NCBI GenBank assembly: GCA_027313505.1
Contig: DAHVDN010000005.1
Location: 1 to 51,509, forward strand
Direction: 5' to 3'
Length of the DNA stretch: 51,509 nucleotides
DNA from: Candidatus Dormiibacterota bacterium
GTDB taxonomy: Bacteria > Chloroflexota > Dormibacteria > Aeolococcales > Bog-877
The notes beneath the pieces were generated by a model. The model searched no databases. It was not told where the DNA came from and was given only the letters and a program-made list of their open reading frames with translations. Each line of letters starts with the position of its first letter. The stretch's first letter is position 1. Made by a program: the position numbers and the translations under genes. Shown in pieces: positions 43,914 through 51,509 of this stretch.

Positions 43914-44696
43914 ATGGCTCGCCCTCGCATCGTCACTGTCTGCAATCAAAAGGGCGGAGTGGGGAAGACCACCACCGCCATAAACCTGGGGGCCGCGCTC
44001 GCCGAGCGCGGCCTTCGAATACTGCTCGTCGACTGCGACCCTCAAGCCAACGCCACCTCCGGCCTGGGGATCCGCCCCAAGGGGCTGGAAGCTTCCATCT
44101 ACGACGTCGTGGTCCTGGGCAGACCCCTCCTTGAGGTTGCAATCCCAATCACCCAGGTACCTGGGCTGACGCTGGTTCCTTCGACCGTGGGGCTCGCCGG
44201 CGCCGAACTCGAACTTGCGGAGCTTCCTCTGCGAGAGTCTCGTCTCCGACTGGCGTTGGATGGACTCTCAGACTTTGACTACGTTCTCCTGGACACCCCC
44301 CCGTCGCTCGGACTCCTGACCGTGAACTGCTTGGTAGCAGCCGACGCGATGTTGATCCCGCTCCAGTGTGAGTACTACGCCCTCGAAGGGCTGACCCTGC
44401 TCACGCACACCCAGTCCCTGGTTCGACAGTCCCTCAATCCAGCGCTCCGTCTGGCCGGCATCGTCCTGACCCTCTTCGACCCCCGGACGGTGCTCAGCTC
44501 CCAGGTGGTAGCCGAGGTTCGACGCCAGTTCGGCGACCAGGCCTTCGCGACAGTCATTCCAAGATCCGTCAGAGTCAGCGAGGCTCCCAGCCATGGCCTG
44601 CCAATAACCCAGTACGACCCGACGGGACGAGGAGCCCTCGCATATCGCGCGCTGGCGGAAGAGTTGCTCGCTCGCAACTCCCAGGTGGCGGCGTGA
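43914..44696 (+). CDS. parA: Chromosome partitioning ATPase ParA (Soj)
   Basis: 260 residues. The deviant Walker A is CNQKGGVGKTTTAINLG with signature Lys13 and catalytic Lys18. Walker A' (VDCDPQANAT) and Walker B (FDYVLLDTPPSLG) follow. It is the short, chromosomal type without a DNA-binding N-domain. It moves ParB-bound origins. The start is directly after a leaderless promoter. Its stop overlaps the parB start (GTGA). The nearby parS suggests ParB represses the promoter. Confidence 0.97.
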   Translation: MARPRIVTVCNQKGGVGKTTTAINLGAALAERGLRILLVDCDPQANATSGLGIRPKGLEASIYDVVVLGRPLLEVAIPITQVPGLTLVPSTVGLAGAELELAELPLRESRLRLALDGLSDFDYVLLDTPPSLGLLTVNCLVAADAMLIPLQCEYYALEGLTLLTHTQSLVRQSLNPALRLAGIVLTLFDPRTVLSSQVVAEVRRQFGDQAFATVIPRSVRVSEAPSHGLPITQYDPTGRGALAYRALAEELLARNSQVAA

Positions 44697-45565
44697 CCAA
44701 GCACCGTGGCTTGGGGCGGGGGCTGGACCAGCTCATCCCGCCTGGAGCCCCGACCCTGAGCTCGGTCCTCAGCGCACCTCCGGTCCACGAGGTTCCGGTT
44801 GCAGCGGTCACTCCCAATCCACTTCAGCCGAGGACTCATTTCGACCCTGAGTCACTGCAGGACCTCGCCCGCTCCATCACTGAGTACGGAGTTCTACAGC
44901 CTCTGGTCGTCGAGCCCGACGAGGGCGGATATCGGCTGGTGGCCGGAGAGCGACGGCTGCGGGCATCTCAACTCGCGGGTCTGACCCATGTGCCAGTCGT
45001 CATTCGGCCGGCGGGTGCCGATCGGGCAAGGCTCGAGATGGCACTGGTGGAGAACATTCAACGGCGCGACATCTCTGCGCTGGATGAGGCCCGTGCCTTC
45101 ACGAGACTGTGCGACGAGTTCGGGATGACCCAGGAGGCCGTCGCCCAACAGGTCGGGCGCAGCCGGTCCGCAGTGACCAACACCATGCGCCTGCTGCAGG
45201 CCACCCCGCCGGTCCAACAGGCGCTGGAGGACGAGAGGATCTCGCCCGCACATGCGCGAGCGCTGCTCGGAGTCGCCGACCCGAGCCTCCAAGTCAAGAC
45301 CCTCGCCCACATCATCGCCCGGCATCTGTCGGTGCGGGACACGGAGAGACTGGTGGGTAGGCTGGGGACCCACCACGCCGGACCGACTCCGCGGATCGGA
45401 CCGGTGTCTCCGGAGTTGGCGGCTGTCGAGGCCGCCATGGCCCGGCGGCTGAGCACGCGGGTAAAGATTCAGCCCCGTGCCAAGGGGCGGGGCAGGATCG
45501 TCATCGACTACTTCTCCGCCGATGAACTCGACGGCATCTGCGAACTTCTGGGAGTAGATCTCTAG
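44693..45565 (+). CDS. parB: Chromosome partitioning protein ParB (Spo0J)
   Basis: 290 residues. The CTPase/N-terminal domain includes NPLQPRTHFD, ITEYGVLQPLVV and the GERRLRA motif, then LVENIQRRDISALDEARAF. The helix-turn-helix is TQEAVAQQVGRSRSAVTNTM. A C-terminal dimerisation domain follows. ParB loads at parS, binds CTP and spreads. GTG start overlaps parA. No frameshift or odd residue was noticed. Confidence 0.97.
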   Translation: MTKHRGLGRGLDQLIPPGAPTLSSVLSAPPVHEVPVAAVTPNPLQPRTHFDPESLQDLARSITEYGVLQPLVVEPDEGGYRLVAGERRLRASQLAGLTHVPVVIRPAGADRARLEMALVENIQRRDISALDEARAFTRLCDEFGMTQEAVAQQVGRSRSAVTNTMRLLQATPPVQQALEDERISPAHARALLGVADPSLQVKTLAHIIARHLSVRDTERLVGRLGTHHAGPTPRIGPVSPELAAVEAAMARRLSTRVKIQPRAKGRGRIVIDYFSADELDGICELLGVDL

Positions 45566-45588
45566 GCTGAGGATGGAGGCCCGGTTCG

Positions 45589-45594
45589 TATACT
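45589..45594 (+). promoter_or_regulatory. -10 TATACT, leaderless promoter of lepB
   Basis: TATACT, then GCCCGG, then GTG at 45601. Lies in the 35-base gap after parB. Confidence 0.65.
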
Positions 45595-45600
45595 GCCCGG

Positions 45601-46332
45601 GTGTCTGTCGAGCCTCCGTCCGCGCCTGAGCGTCAGTTGGCTGAGGCGGCGGGTAGACGGCCACCCAGCGGACGGCGCTCCCTGGTCGGCGATTTGCTCG
45701 AGGTGGTGGCCCTGGCTGCGGTCATCTATCTGGTCATAGCCTTCGCGGTTCAACCTGTGCACGTGGAGGGAACCAGCATGTACCCTGGCCTCCACAACAA
45801 TGACCTACTGATCACCGAGAAGGTCTCGCTGTACTTTGCTGGCCCCTCGCGGGGCCAGATCGTGATCATAAATCCGCCCATAGCCTCGCCTAATGACTTC
45901 ATAAAGCGGGTGATTGGCCTGCCTGGAGAGTGGGTGCGCATCGCCCCGGGATCCAACGGCGTGGGCCACGTCTACATCTCCTCCACCAGACCCACGTCGG
46001 CCACGGGGGGGCGCCAGCTGGTGGAGCCCTACATCAACGGCGTCTGGACGCAGGAGGTCCTCTGCTGCACCGACGCCGGAACCGCCTCGCCCGACCTGCC
46101 GGCGACCGGTCGCTGGGCTCAGGTCCCCAAGGATGAGTACTTCGTTTTGGGCGACAACCGAAACGTGTCCGAAGACTCACGCACCTTCGGGTGGGAACCC
46201 CGCAAGGGTGTGCAGGCCATCGCGGTGTTCAGATTTTGGCCTCCGACCCGGCTGGCAGGACTGCCGCTGCAGACGCCATCCCTGGGACCGCTCGGCGCGG
46301 CCATCTGGGGGGCGGAGCGACTCCTCCCCTGA
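45601..46332 (+). CDS. lepB: Signal peptidase I
   Basis: 243 residues. One N-terminal membrane helix (about 32-52) then the catalytic domain outside. Nucleophile Ser59 is in HVEGTSMYPGL and the general base Lys102 in FIKRVIGLPGE. Box E reads GDNRNVSEDSRTFG. An insertion of about 45 residues with CC (LCCTDAGTASPD) lies between boxes D and E. It cleaves secretory signal peptides. The GTG start is six bases after a -10, with no ribosome-binding site. It converges with ndk. Confidence 0.94.
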   Translation: MSVEPPSAPERQLAEAAGRRPPSGRRSLVGDLLEVVALAAVIYLVIAFAVQPVHVEGTSMYPGLHNNDLLITEKVSLYFAGPSRGQIVIINPPIASPNDFIKRVIGLPGEWVRIAPGSNGVGHVYISSTRPTSATGGRQLVEPYINGVWTQEVLCCTDAGTASPDLPATGRWAQVPKDEYFVLGDNRNVSEDSRTFGWEPRKGVQAIAVFRFWPPTRLAGLPLQTPSLGPLGAAIWGAERLLP

Positions 46333-46336
46333 CCAG

Positions 46337-46348
46337 CCCCGCTAGGGG
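46337..46348. terminator. Hairpin between lepB and ndk
   Basis: CCCC-GCTA-GGGG just after the lepB stop, overlapping the ndk stop. A short stem without a T-tract; weak candidate for a bidirectional stop. Confidence 0.3.
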
Positions 46349-46791
46349 TGAATCCAGGTGGACTCAGCCCTCTCCCAGCTGACCAGCTCCTGAGGGGAGA
46401 AGAAGAGCGCCATCTCGACCTCGGCCCGGGCGGGACTGTCCGATCCGTGAATGATGTTCTGGCCTATGTCGATTCCAAAATCTCCGCGGATCGTACCCGG
46501 CGCCGCATTGGCTGGATTGGTCGGCCCCATCATCCCTCGGACCAGACCCACGGCATTTGGTCCCTCCCATGCCATCGCCACCACGGGGGAGGAGGTGATG
46601 AACTCAATAACCGCTTCAAAGAAGGGCCTCTCGCGGTGCTCCGCATAGTGGCGCTCCGCGAGCTCTCGGTCGACTGCGAGCATCCTCAGCCCCACCAAGT
46701 GCAGACCGCGCCGTTCGAACCGGCCCACCACCTCACCCACCAGCCCTCTCTGGACTCCATCGGGCTTTATCAGAACAAGTGTTCGTTCCAA
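46342..46791 (-). CDS. ndk: Nucleoside diphosphate kinase
   Basis: 149 residues. It moves the gamma phosphate among nucleoside triphosphates through phospho-His115, in NIIHGSDS. The Kpn-loop area ([20 protein letters not shown]) and the N-terminal [16 protein letters not shown] are standard. The start is TTG at 46791, with AAGGAG six bases upstream; a longer form up to 46908 would be disordered. It follows the M16 peptidase by 41 bases. Confidence 0.95.
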   Translation of the reverse strand: MERTLVLIKPDGVQRGLVGEVVGRFERRGLHLVGLRMLAVDRELAERHYAEHRERPFFEAVIEFITSSPVVAMAWEGPNAVGLVRGMMGPTNPANAAPGTIRGDFGIDIGQNIIHGSDSPARAEVEMALFFSPQELVSWERAESTWIHP

Positions 46792-46832
46792 CTGTCGCTC
46801 CTTCAACCGAACTGAGGGGGTGTCCCTCCCAA

Positions 46833-48146
46833 CTAGTGCGTCAATTCCGCTGCCGCCGCCTGAAGGCGCTCCTGTCCCACGCCCGGCCCCACAGCCGCGA
46901 CTCGCCACCCGCCCCCCCGCAGGAGGGAGGCCGCCACCGACTGAACCTCGGCCGCGGTCACCGAGCGAATGCGCTCAATCACCTGCTCGGGTGCCAGGAT
47001 CTCTCCGGTAAGTAACTCCTGCTGGCCGAGGAACTCGCTCAGCGCTCCGGCACTCTCCATCTGTAGAAGCAGGCGCCCTTCTATCTGTGCCTTGGTTCGC
47101 TCCAGGTCGGCCGAATCCAGCTGATTATCCGCCAGCTTGCGGAACTCGGACATGGCCGCCGAGAGCGCCGTGGCCGCCTGCTCCGGTTGCGTTGCCATGT
47201 AAATCCCCAGTGCCCCGGTGTCCCGATGGCGGGCGGTGAAGGAGTGGACATCGTAGGCAAGGCCCTGCCTCTCTCTCAACTCGAGGAACAGCCGGCTGCT
47301 CATGCCCTCGCCCAAAATGGTGTCGAGAACGTCGATGGCCCATCGGTCGGGGGCGAGATAGGAGGAGCAGCGCACCCCCAGGAGCAGGTGGGTCTGCTCT
47401 CCGCGGCGGCGGCGAAGCCTCACCCCGGTTTCGGCCGACGCCGGCGCCGGAGGTTGTTCCGTCGATGTGACCGCGGCCGAGGGGGCGAGCCCTATCAGTG
47501 CAGGCTCGAGGCGCTGCTCCAGCAGCCCCTGAACGGCTCGTGGGTCCACCGCTCCAGCAATGACCACCACGAGTCTGTCGGGCCTGTAGAACGCCGTCCT
47601 GTAGCTGGACAGCTCGGCTGACCCCACCCTCAGCAGAGATGTACGGGTGCCCCCCGGATCCCGGGCCAGGGGATGGTCCCCCCAGATCAAATGGTCGAAT
47701 GCCATCTGAACCAGTTCCGCTGGTTGGTCGAGGTACATCCCAAGCTCCTCGACCACGACCTTGCGCTCCTTCTCCACCTCCTCGGGGTTGATAGTGGGCG
47801 CGAAGGCGAGGTCGGTCAGCACGTCGATGGCGACGTCCAGGCGGGAAGCGGGCACACGAGCCCAGTACACCGTCGCCTCCTTGTCGGTACTGGCGTTGAG
47901 AACGCCTCCGAGCCCCTCTATCGCCTCGGATACTGACCGGCTGTCGGGGTAGCGCTCCGTCCCCTTGAACACTATGTGCTCCAAGAAATGGGAAACGCCG
48001 GCGAGGCGACGGGGCTCGGACCGAGACCCCACGCCCAACAGCAGCGACACCGACACGGAGGTTCTCCCTGGCAGCGGCGCCAGGATCACACGAGCACCGC
48101 TTGGCAGCCGTTGGATATACCACTCGGCGATCTTCTCTCCGGTCAC
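46833..48146 (-). CDS. M16 family zinc metallopeptidase (processing-peptidase-like)
   Basis: 437 residues. The inverted zinc motif HFLEH (H53, E56, H57) and the distal Glu133 in KVVVEELG, 76 residues later, are intact, so this is an active-type subunit. The C-terminal half contains the R/Y pair region [20 protein letters not shown]. Such enzymes degrade or process peptides; this one has no signal peptide. GTG at 48146 directly follows the lipoprotein stop. A TTG at 48161 would overlap that gene. Confidence 0.93.
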   Translation of the reverse strand: MTGEKIAEWYIQRLPSGARVILAPLPGRTSVSVSLLLGVGSRSEPRRLAGVSHFLEHIVFKGTERYPDSRSVSEAIEGLGGVLNASTDKEATVYWARVPASRLDVAIDVLTDLAFAPTINPEEVEKERKVVVEELGMYLDQPAELVQMAFDHLIWGDHPLARDPGGTRTSLLRVGSAELSSYRTAFYRPDRLVVVIAGAVDPRAVQGLLEQRLEPALIGLAPSAAVTSTEQPPAPASAETGVRLRRRRGEQTHLLLGVRCSSYLAPDRWAIDVLDTILGEGMSSRLFLELRERQGLAYDVHSFTARHRDTGALGIYMATQPEQAATALSAAMSEFRKLADNQLDSADLERTKAQIEGRLLLQMESAGALSEFLGQQELLTGEILAPEQVIERIRSVTAAEVQSVAASLLRGGGWRVAAVGPGVGQERLQAAAAELTH

Positions 48147-48147
48147 C

Positions 48148-48750
48148 CTAGGCGGCCCCAATCAGCCGCTGCTGGAGATCCGCGAGCGTGAGTGCGTAGC
48201 TGATGTCCAGGGTCGCCGCGTTGCCCTCGATCTGAATGCCTCCCACGACGTTGTTCTGGCGCCAGGCCAGGATGAATGCCTCATAGCTGGTGCCGGCGAA
48301 TTGCTTCTGCAGGGTGAAGCCTACCCCTCCGTCTCCCAGCCGCCCGGTAGAGATTTGCACACCTCCCTCGGCCCGCGCTTGCTGGGCCAGCAGGCGCAGC
48401 CCGGCAGCCGCTCCCTTCGCGGTCCTGTACGTCGAGGCGGAGCTCTCGATCACGACCGGGCCCACCGCCTGCTGGGGGCTGGCGGCCCGGTCGAAGTCCA
48501 CCTCGAACCCGGTCAGCCTTCCCGCCGAGTCCAGCTCGCGTAGAAGCGAGAGGTCCTTTCCCGCAAGGCGCCTGTTGCTGTAGTAACCCGCCGATGGGGA
48601 GCTCCGCTCGACCACGAAGCCCGGAAAGGGGAGCGAACCCACCGTCAAAACCAGTTCGGTCACCGGCGTCTTGATGGGAGTCGACTGCGACCCGGCACAG
48701 CCTCCGAGCATTCCGCCAGCGCACACTCCGACCGTGAGCGCGCCTCCCAA
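48148..48750 (-). CDS. Lipoprotein of unknown function
   Basis: About 200 residues. The start shown (TTG at 48750) gives a short hydrophobic signal with lipobox MLGGC, Cys18. An upstream non-ATG start would add a more basic n-region (HWLRRLGG). The mature domain has alternating strands (FVVERSSPSAGYYSNRR, FEVDFDRAAS, VVIESSASTY). The repetition is not assigned to a family. It lies between jag and the M16 gene, 27 bases after jag. Confidence 0.7.
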   Translation of the reverse strand: MGGALTVGVCAGGMLGGCAGSQSTPIKTPVTELVLTVGSLPFPGFVVERSSPSAGYYSNRRLAGKDLSLLRELDSAGRLTGFEVDFDRAASPQQAVGPVVIESSASTYRTAKGAAAGLRLLAQQARAEGGVQISTGRLGDGGVGFTLQKQFAGTSYEAFILAWRQNNVVGGIQIEGNAATLDISYALTLADLQQRLIGAA

Positions 48751-48776
48751 CCTCCTCAGCCAGTGGGAGTTCGAGT

Positions 48777-49493
48777 TCAGCTCGTAGCCGTCCCGCCGAC
48801 GCCGGGGGGGGTGGGCCCCGATCTCGGACGGATCACCACCCGTCGACCTTCGTCGGCACCTGTGCTCTCGGAGGTCACTCCCGCCTCCTCGGCGAGCGCC
48901 AGGTGGACCGCGCGCCGCTCGTAAGGCGGCATGGGGTCCAGCATCATCGGCCGCCCCGTTCGGAGCACCTCCATTGCCAGGCGGCGCGCGATCTGGGCTA
49001 CCGTCCGCTCACGCCGCTCCCGGTAGTGGGCGACATCCACGATGACCCGCTGACCCGAGGGGCTCGGTCGATCGCCATTGACCATCAGGTTGACCACGGT
49101 CTGGAGCGCCCGCAGGGCCTCGCCCCGCCACCCTATCAGGATCCCCAGGTCGACCCCGTCGACCTGGAGCGAGACCGGTGCGGCGCCACTTTCCGGGTTG
49201 CTCTGGGGCTGCGCCAACCGGACGATTTCGACCCTCGCATCGATCTCCATCAACCGCAGTAACTCTGCAAGGTGAAGGCGGGCCGCCGCCACCTCTGGCG
49301 CCAGGCGCATGACTCTGACCTTGGCCTCCATTCCACTGATCCGCTCTCCGGGCGCGGCCGTCCCGCCTCCCTCGGACAAGATCTCGACCAGCGCCTCTTC
49401 GGTAGTCAGGCCGGCGAGTGCGAGAGCCTTGGTGGTGGCGTCCGCTAGCGTCGGCGCCGCCGCCAGGAAACCCTCCTCGGCATCTAGACTCAC
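48777..49493 (-). CDS. jag: Jag/KhpB RNA-binding protein
   Basis: 238 residues. An N-terminal Jag_N domain (SLDAEEGFLAAAPTLADATT) is followed by a KH domain (about 100-160; VDLGILIGWRGEALRALQTV, the GxxG loop being GWRG) and an R3H domain (about 165-215; RERRERTVAQIARRLAMEV, PMPPYERRAVHLAL). It binds RNA and, in Gram-positive bacteria, pairs with KhpA and influences cell elongation. GTG at 49493 lies 16 bases after the yidC stop. Position next to yidC is standard. Confidence 0.92.
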   Translation of the reverse strand: MSLDAEEGFLAAAPTLADATTKALALAGLTTEEALVEILSEGGGTAAPGERISGMEAKVRVMRLAPEVAAARLHLAELLRLMEIDARVEIVRLAQPQSNPESGAAPVSLQVDGVDLGILIGWRGEALRALQTVVNLMVNGDRPSPSGQRVIVDVAHYRERRERTVAQIARRLAMEVLRTGRPMMLDPMPPYERRAVHLALAEEAGVTSESTGADEGRRVVIRPRSGPTPPGVGGTATS

Positions 49494-49509
49494 TTCCCGC
49501 CAGCTCCCC

Positions 49510-50688
49510 TCAGCGCTTCCGGTTAGCTCGGCGGCTACCAGCCGTCGGGGGCTCCGTCGGCCCACGGTTGATCCCGCCGTTGCCAGCACCACCCGAGTTC
49601 CGACCCGCTCTTCCATTCGAACCCTGGCCCCCGCCCTCGCTTGAAGGGCTCTTGGGAGCTCCCTGAGCCCCATTGCCGTTGCCCCGGACGGCGGGCCGGG
49701 TCGAACCTCCATTGGAGACCCGGCCCCCACCTGCCTTCGATGTCGGCTTGAGAGACCCCTGGGCGCCTGTGCCATTGCGGAGGCGAGCCCCAGGCATGTC
49801 CCCGGCAGAGGGGTACTGTGCCCTGAAGCGACCCATCGGCGAGTTGACCGGATACCACCCGGATCCCGGCACCCAAGCCGGCATCCGAAGCCCACCCCAA
49901 CCCATCATGGTGTAGACCTGAATCACCATGATGGCGCTCTGCGTGATCCAGTACAGGCCCACTCCCTGATAGAAGTTGAGGGCAAAGAATGCGATGAGGA
50001 CCGGCATCAGGTAGGTGGTCTGGGACATCACCCGATACATCTGTCGTTCCGACTCACTCATGTCGGGTCGAGCAGGCTGCATCATCATCTTCGACTGCAT
50101 GAAGGTGAGGACGCCGGCCAGTATGGGGATGATCAGGAGGGTCGGATGGGTGACGATTCCCCCCTTCACCTTGAATGCCACCTCGCTGAGCTGCGAGACC
50201 CATAGGAAGCCGCCGTGGGTCCCATGGGCCTGGGAGAGCTTCTGAATGGCGCCGTACAGGGCGTAGATGAACGGCATCTGGATCACGAGGGGCAGGCAGC
50301 CCGACAGCTGGCCGAGCGGGTTGATGTTGTGGCGCTTGTAGAGCGCCATCGTCTCCTCGTTGAGCCGGGTGCGGTCCTTCTTGTATTTCTGCTGGATCTC
50401 CTTGAGTTCGGGCCCGATCTTGCGCTGTTCCGCCTGGATGCGCCACTGGGTTGAGATCTGCCAGCGGAAGAGCGGGAAGAGCAGCCCGCGGATTATTACG
50501 GTGATCGCGATGATCGCCACCCCGAATGCCCCGATGGTGGCGGTCGGCCCGAAGCTAGCGAAGACGGTGTTGAGGAAGTGGAGGGCGACTCCAACGGGGG
50601 TCAGGAGGATGTAGAAGAAAACCGCCTCGAAGGGATTGGTAGGCGGCGGAGACATCGGGTTGACGAACGCCAGCATTTCAATGCCCAT
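49510..50688 (-). CDS. yidC: Membrane protein insertase YidC
   Basis: 392 residues. The conserved 60KD insertase domain covers about residues 20-265: membrane helices, the cytoplasmic coiled-coil hairpin ([20 protein letters not shown]), the [12 protein letters not shown] helix and [14 protein letters not shown]. The functional arginine lies in [10 protein letters not shown]. There is no large periplasmic domain, as in Gram-positive types. The last 110 residues are Gly/Asn/Ser-rich with an internal repeat. Start overlaps yidD by 11 bases. Confidence 0.95.
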   Translation of the reverse strand: MGIEMLAFVNPMSPPPTNPFEAVFFYILLTPVGVALHFLNTVFASFGPTATIGAFGVAIIAITVIIRGLLFPLFRWQISTQWRIQAEQRKIGPELKEIQQKYKKDRTRLNEETMALYKRHNINPLGQLSGCLPLVIQMPFIYALYGAIQKLSQAHGTHGGFLWVSQLSEVAFKVKGGIVTHPTLLIIPILAGVLTFMQSKMMMQPARPDMSESERQMYRVMSQTTYLMPVLIAFFALNFYQGVGLYWITQSAIMVIQVYTMMGWGGLRMPAWVPGSGWYPVNSPMGRFRAQYPSAGDMPGARLRNGTGAQGSLKPTSKAGGGRVSNGGSTRPAVRGNGNGAQGAPKSPSSEGGGQGSNGRAGRNSGGAGNGGINRGPTEPPTAGSRRANRKR

Positions 50689-50920
50689 GGGCCAGCTCCT
50701 CGGGCAGGGGAACGGGGTCGTAGCCGCCCTTGTGGAACGGGTTGCAGCGCAGGATCCGCCTCAGGCCCATCCACCAGCCGCGGCCGAACCCGTAGAGCTC
50801 GATCGCCTCGTAGGTGTAGTGCGAACAGCTCGGCTCATACCGACATCCCCCCACCAGGCCGAACACCGGACTCAGGGCTACCTGGTAGAAGCCGATGAAC
50901 CAAAGAGATAGCTTCTTCAC
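50678..50920 (-). CDS. yidD: Membrane protein insertion factor YidD
   Basis: 80 residues. Hallmarks are [50 protein letters not shown]. It has a role in YidC-dependent insertion. GTG at 50920 overlaps the rnpA stop by four bases (GTGA). The end overlaps yidC. Confidence 0.95.
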   Translation of the reverse strand: MKKLSLWFIGFYQVALSPVFGLVGGCRYEPSCSHYTYEAIELYGFGRGWWMGLRRILRCNPFHKGGYDPVPLPEELAHGH

Positions 50921-51252
50921 CGCCTGACCACTCCTAGGCGCCCCAGCCCTGCTTCCAGAGCCCGAGTCAGCTCCGGATAGCTGCTCTGGGCGGACGCAGG
51001 AGTCGGAATGAGGACCAGGTCAACTGCGGGGAGCAGGTGAAGCTCGCTCTCCACGGCCGCCTTGAGTCGCCGCCGGATCAGGTTGCGCTGGACTGCCCCA
51101 CCCACCTTCTTGCTCACCGTGATGCCGATACGGGGGTGGCCGATCGAATTGGGGCAGGCCTGCAGGCGCAGCAGCCGATCAGCGGCCACTCTCCGCTCCG
51201 CTCGCACCCGCTCGAACTCAGCGGACTTGCGGAGCCGGAACTCGCTCTTCAC
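50917..51252 (-). CDS. rnpA: Ribonuclease P protein component
   Basis: 111 residues. The RNase P signature is [18 protein letters not shown] with [15 protein letters not shown] at the start. It binds the catalytic RNA to process tRNA 5' ends. GTG at 51252 overlaps the rpmH stop. The RNA subunit gene was not found in the window. Confidence 0.95.
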   Translation of the reverse strand: MKSEFRLRKSAEFERVRAERRVAADRLLRLQACPNSIGHPRIGITVSKKVGGAVQRNLIRRRLKAAVESELHLLPAVDLVLIPTPASAQSSYPELTRALEAGLGRLGVVRR

Positions 51253-51395
51253 CGCACCGGAGCGGGCGTCAGCCGCCAGCGGCCCTTCAGACGCCTGCGC
51301 TTTAAGACGCGGACGCCTCCGGGGGTCGACATCCGGGCTCGAAACCCGTGCACCTTCCTCCGATAGCGCTTCTTGGGCTGAAAAGTTCTCTTGAT
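51249..51395 (-). CDS. rpmH: 50S ribosomal protein L34, apparent ATC start
   Basis: 48 residues from [17 protein letters not shown] to a short TPAPVR tail, the normal L34 length. Where Met is universal, the codon is ATC (51393-51395), with GAGGAG eight bases upstream. If ATC is not used, the nearest in-frame start is a GTG at 51449 that would add 18 atypical Gly-rich residues ([14 protein letters not shown]). A sequencing error is the other explanation. It is the first gene of the rpmH-rnpA-yidD-yidC-jag series; dnaA and oriC are expected to the right. Confidence 0.85.
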   Translation of the reverse strand: MKRTFQPKKRYRRKVHGFRARMSTPGGVRVLKRRRLKGRWRLTPAPVR

Positions 51396-51509
51396 GGCCT
51401 GTCTCCTCTGCCAGCCGCCTCCCCTTCCGGGCAGGCCGACGCAGGGCACGATTGAAAAGGTGAGTCGTGCGGCTGAGGATACCAGAGACCGGCCGCCGAC
51501 CAGAGATGG
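51396..51509. other. rpmH upstream region at window edge
   Basis: 114 bases that should hold the rpmH promoter. TATCCT on the minus strand (near 51477-51482) is a weak -10. No DnaA box was seen in this short stretch. Confidence 0.3.

Overview
This window is a GC-rich bacterial chromosome segment lying close to a replication origin. The right edge carries the conserved rpmH-rnpA-yidD-yidC-jag cluster. A parA-parB pair with a near-perfect parS site lies about 6-8 kb away. dnaA and oriC are not inside the window and probably lie just beyond the right edge. There is no rRNA, tRNA or CRISPR array that I can see. The lineage cannot be fixed from sequence alone. High GC, split glycine decarboxylase (gcvPA/gcvPB), a DUF5679 zinc-ribbon protein, a FemX-like peptidyltransferase, MacB-like and actinobacterial-style ABC permeases and many apparently leaderless genes suggest a Terrabacteria-type organism, such as Chloroflexota/Dormibacterota or a relative of Actinomycetota. 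That is inference.

Layout. 1-2487 is a degraded accessory zone: the start of an O-methyltransferase that runs off the left edge, gene-poor DNA with a transposase/HTH-like remnant, a SRPBCC protein behind a palindromic operator-like site, and an amputated ABC-2 permease start. 2488-10653 is one long minus-strand operon with mostly tiny overlaps: Arg-rich protein, HAD hydrolase, proS, dinB, small protein, NUDIX hydrolase, membrane-anchored protein, moaC and a PucR-type regulator. 10654-11337 is an unusually structured gap with no gene. 11338-13971 holds a GtrA-like membrane protein behind a decayed MacB-type ABC exporter. 14149-16829 (+) has a metallo-beta-lactamase-fold hydrolase, a DUF5679 protein and an M20 peptidase. 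Next come two TrkA-type potassium regulators (-), a UspA protein (+) and a DedA protein (-). 19287-24791 is gyrB-plsX-gyrA (-). An ABC-F ATPase (-) follows, then a leader RNA with a terminator, a zinc-ribbon SF1 helicase and a 3-hydroxyacyl-CoA dehydrogenase (+).

30576-38150 is minus strand: an esterase, and a gcv operon headed by a sigma-factor-like protein (sigma-like, gcvT, gcvH, gcvPA, gcvPB, pyrE, lipoprotein). zwf is transcribed divergently from it. 39676-43846 carries an SH3-type protein and a FemX-like protein (-), then NfeD, SPFH and a cyanophycinase-like peptidase (+). The origin-proximal block is parA-parB-lepB (+) facing ndk, an M16 protease, a lipoprotein, jag, yidC, yidD, rnpA and rpmH (-).

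The most interesting signals are regulatory. At least seven genes or operons begin with a TATACT-like -10 hexamer exactly six bases before an ATG/GTG, with no Shine-Dalgarno, which predicts leaderless mRNAs with a uniform geometry. The glycine-cleavage operon is opened by a truncated sigma-like protein from such a promoter, back to back with zwf. parS lies on the -35 region of the leaderless parA promoter. Other points: an ABC ATPase that has lost its Walker A lysine and Walker B glutamate beside a triply broken permease, rpmH with an apparent ATC start codon, isoleucine at the GyrA Ser83 position, and a 684-base structured gap.
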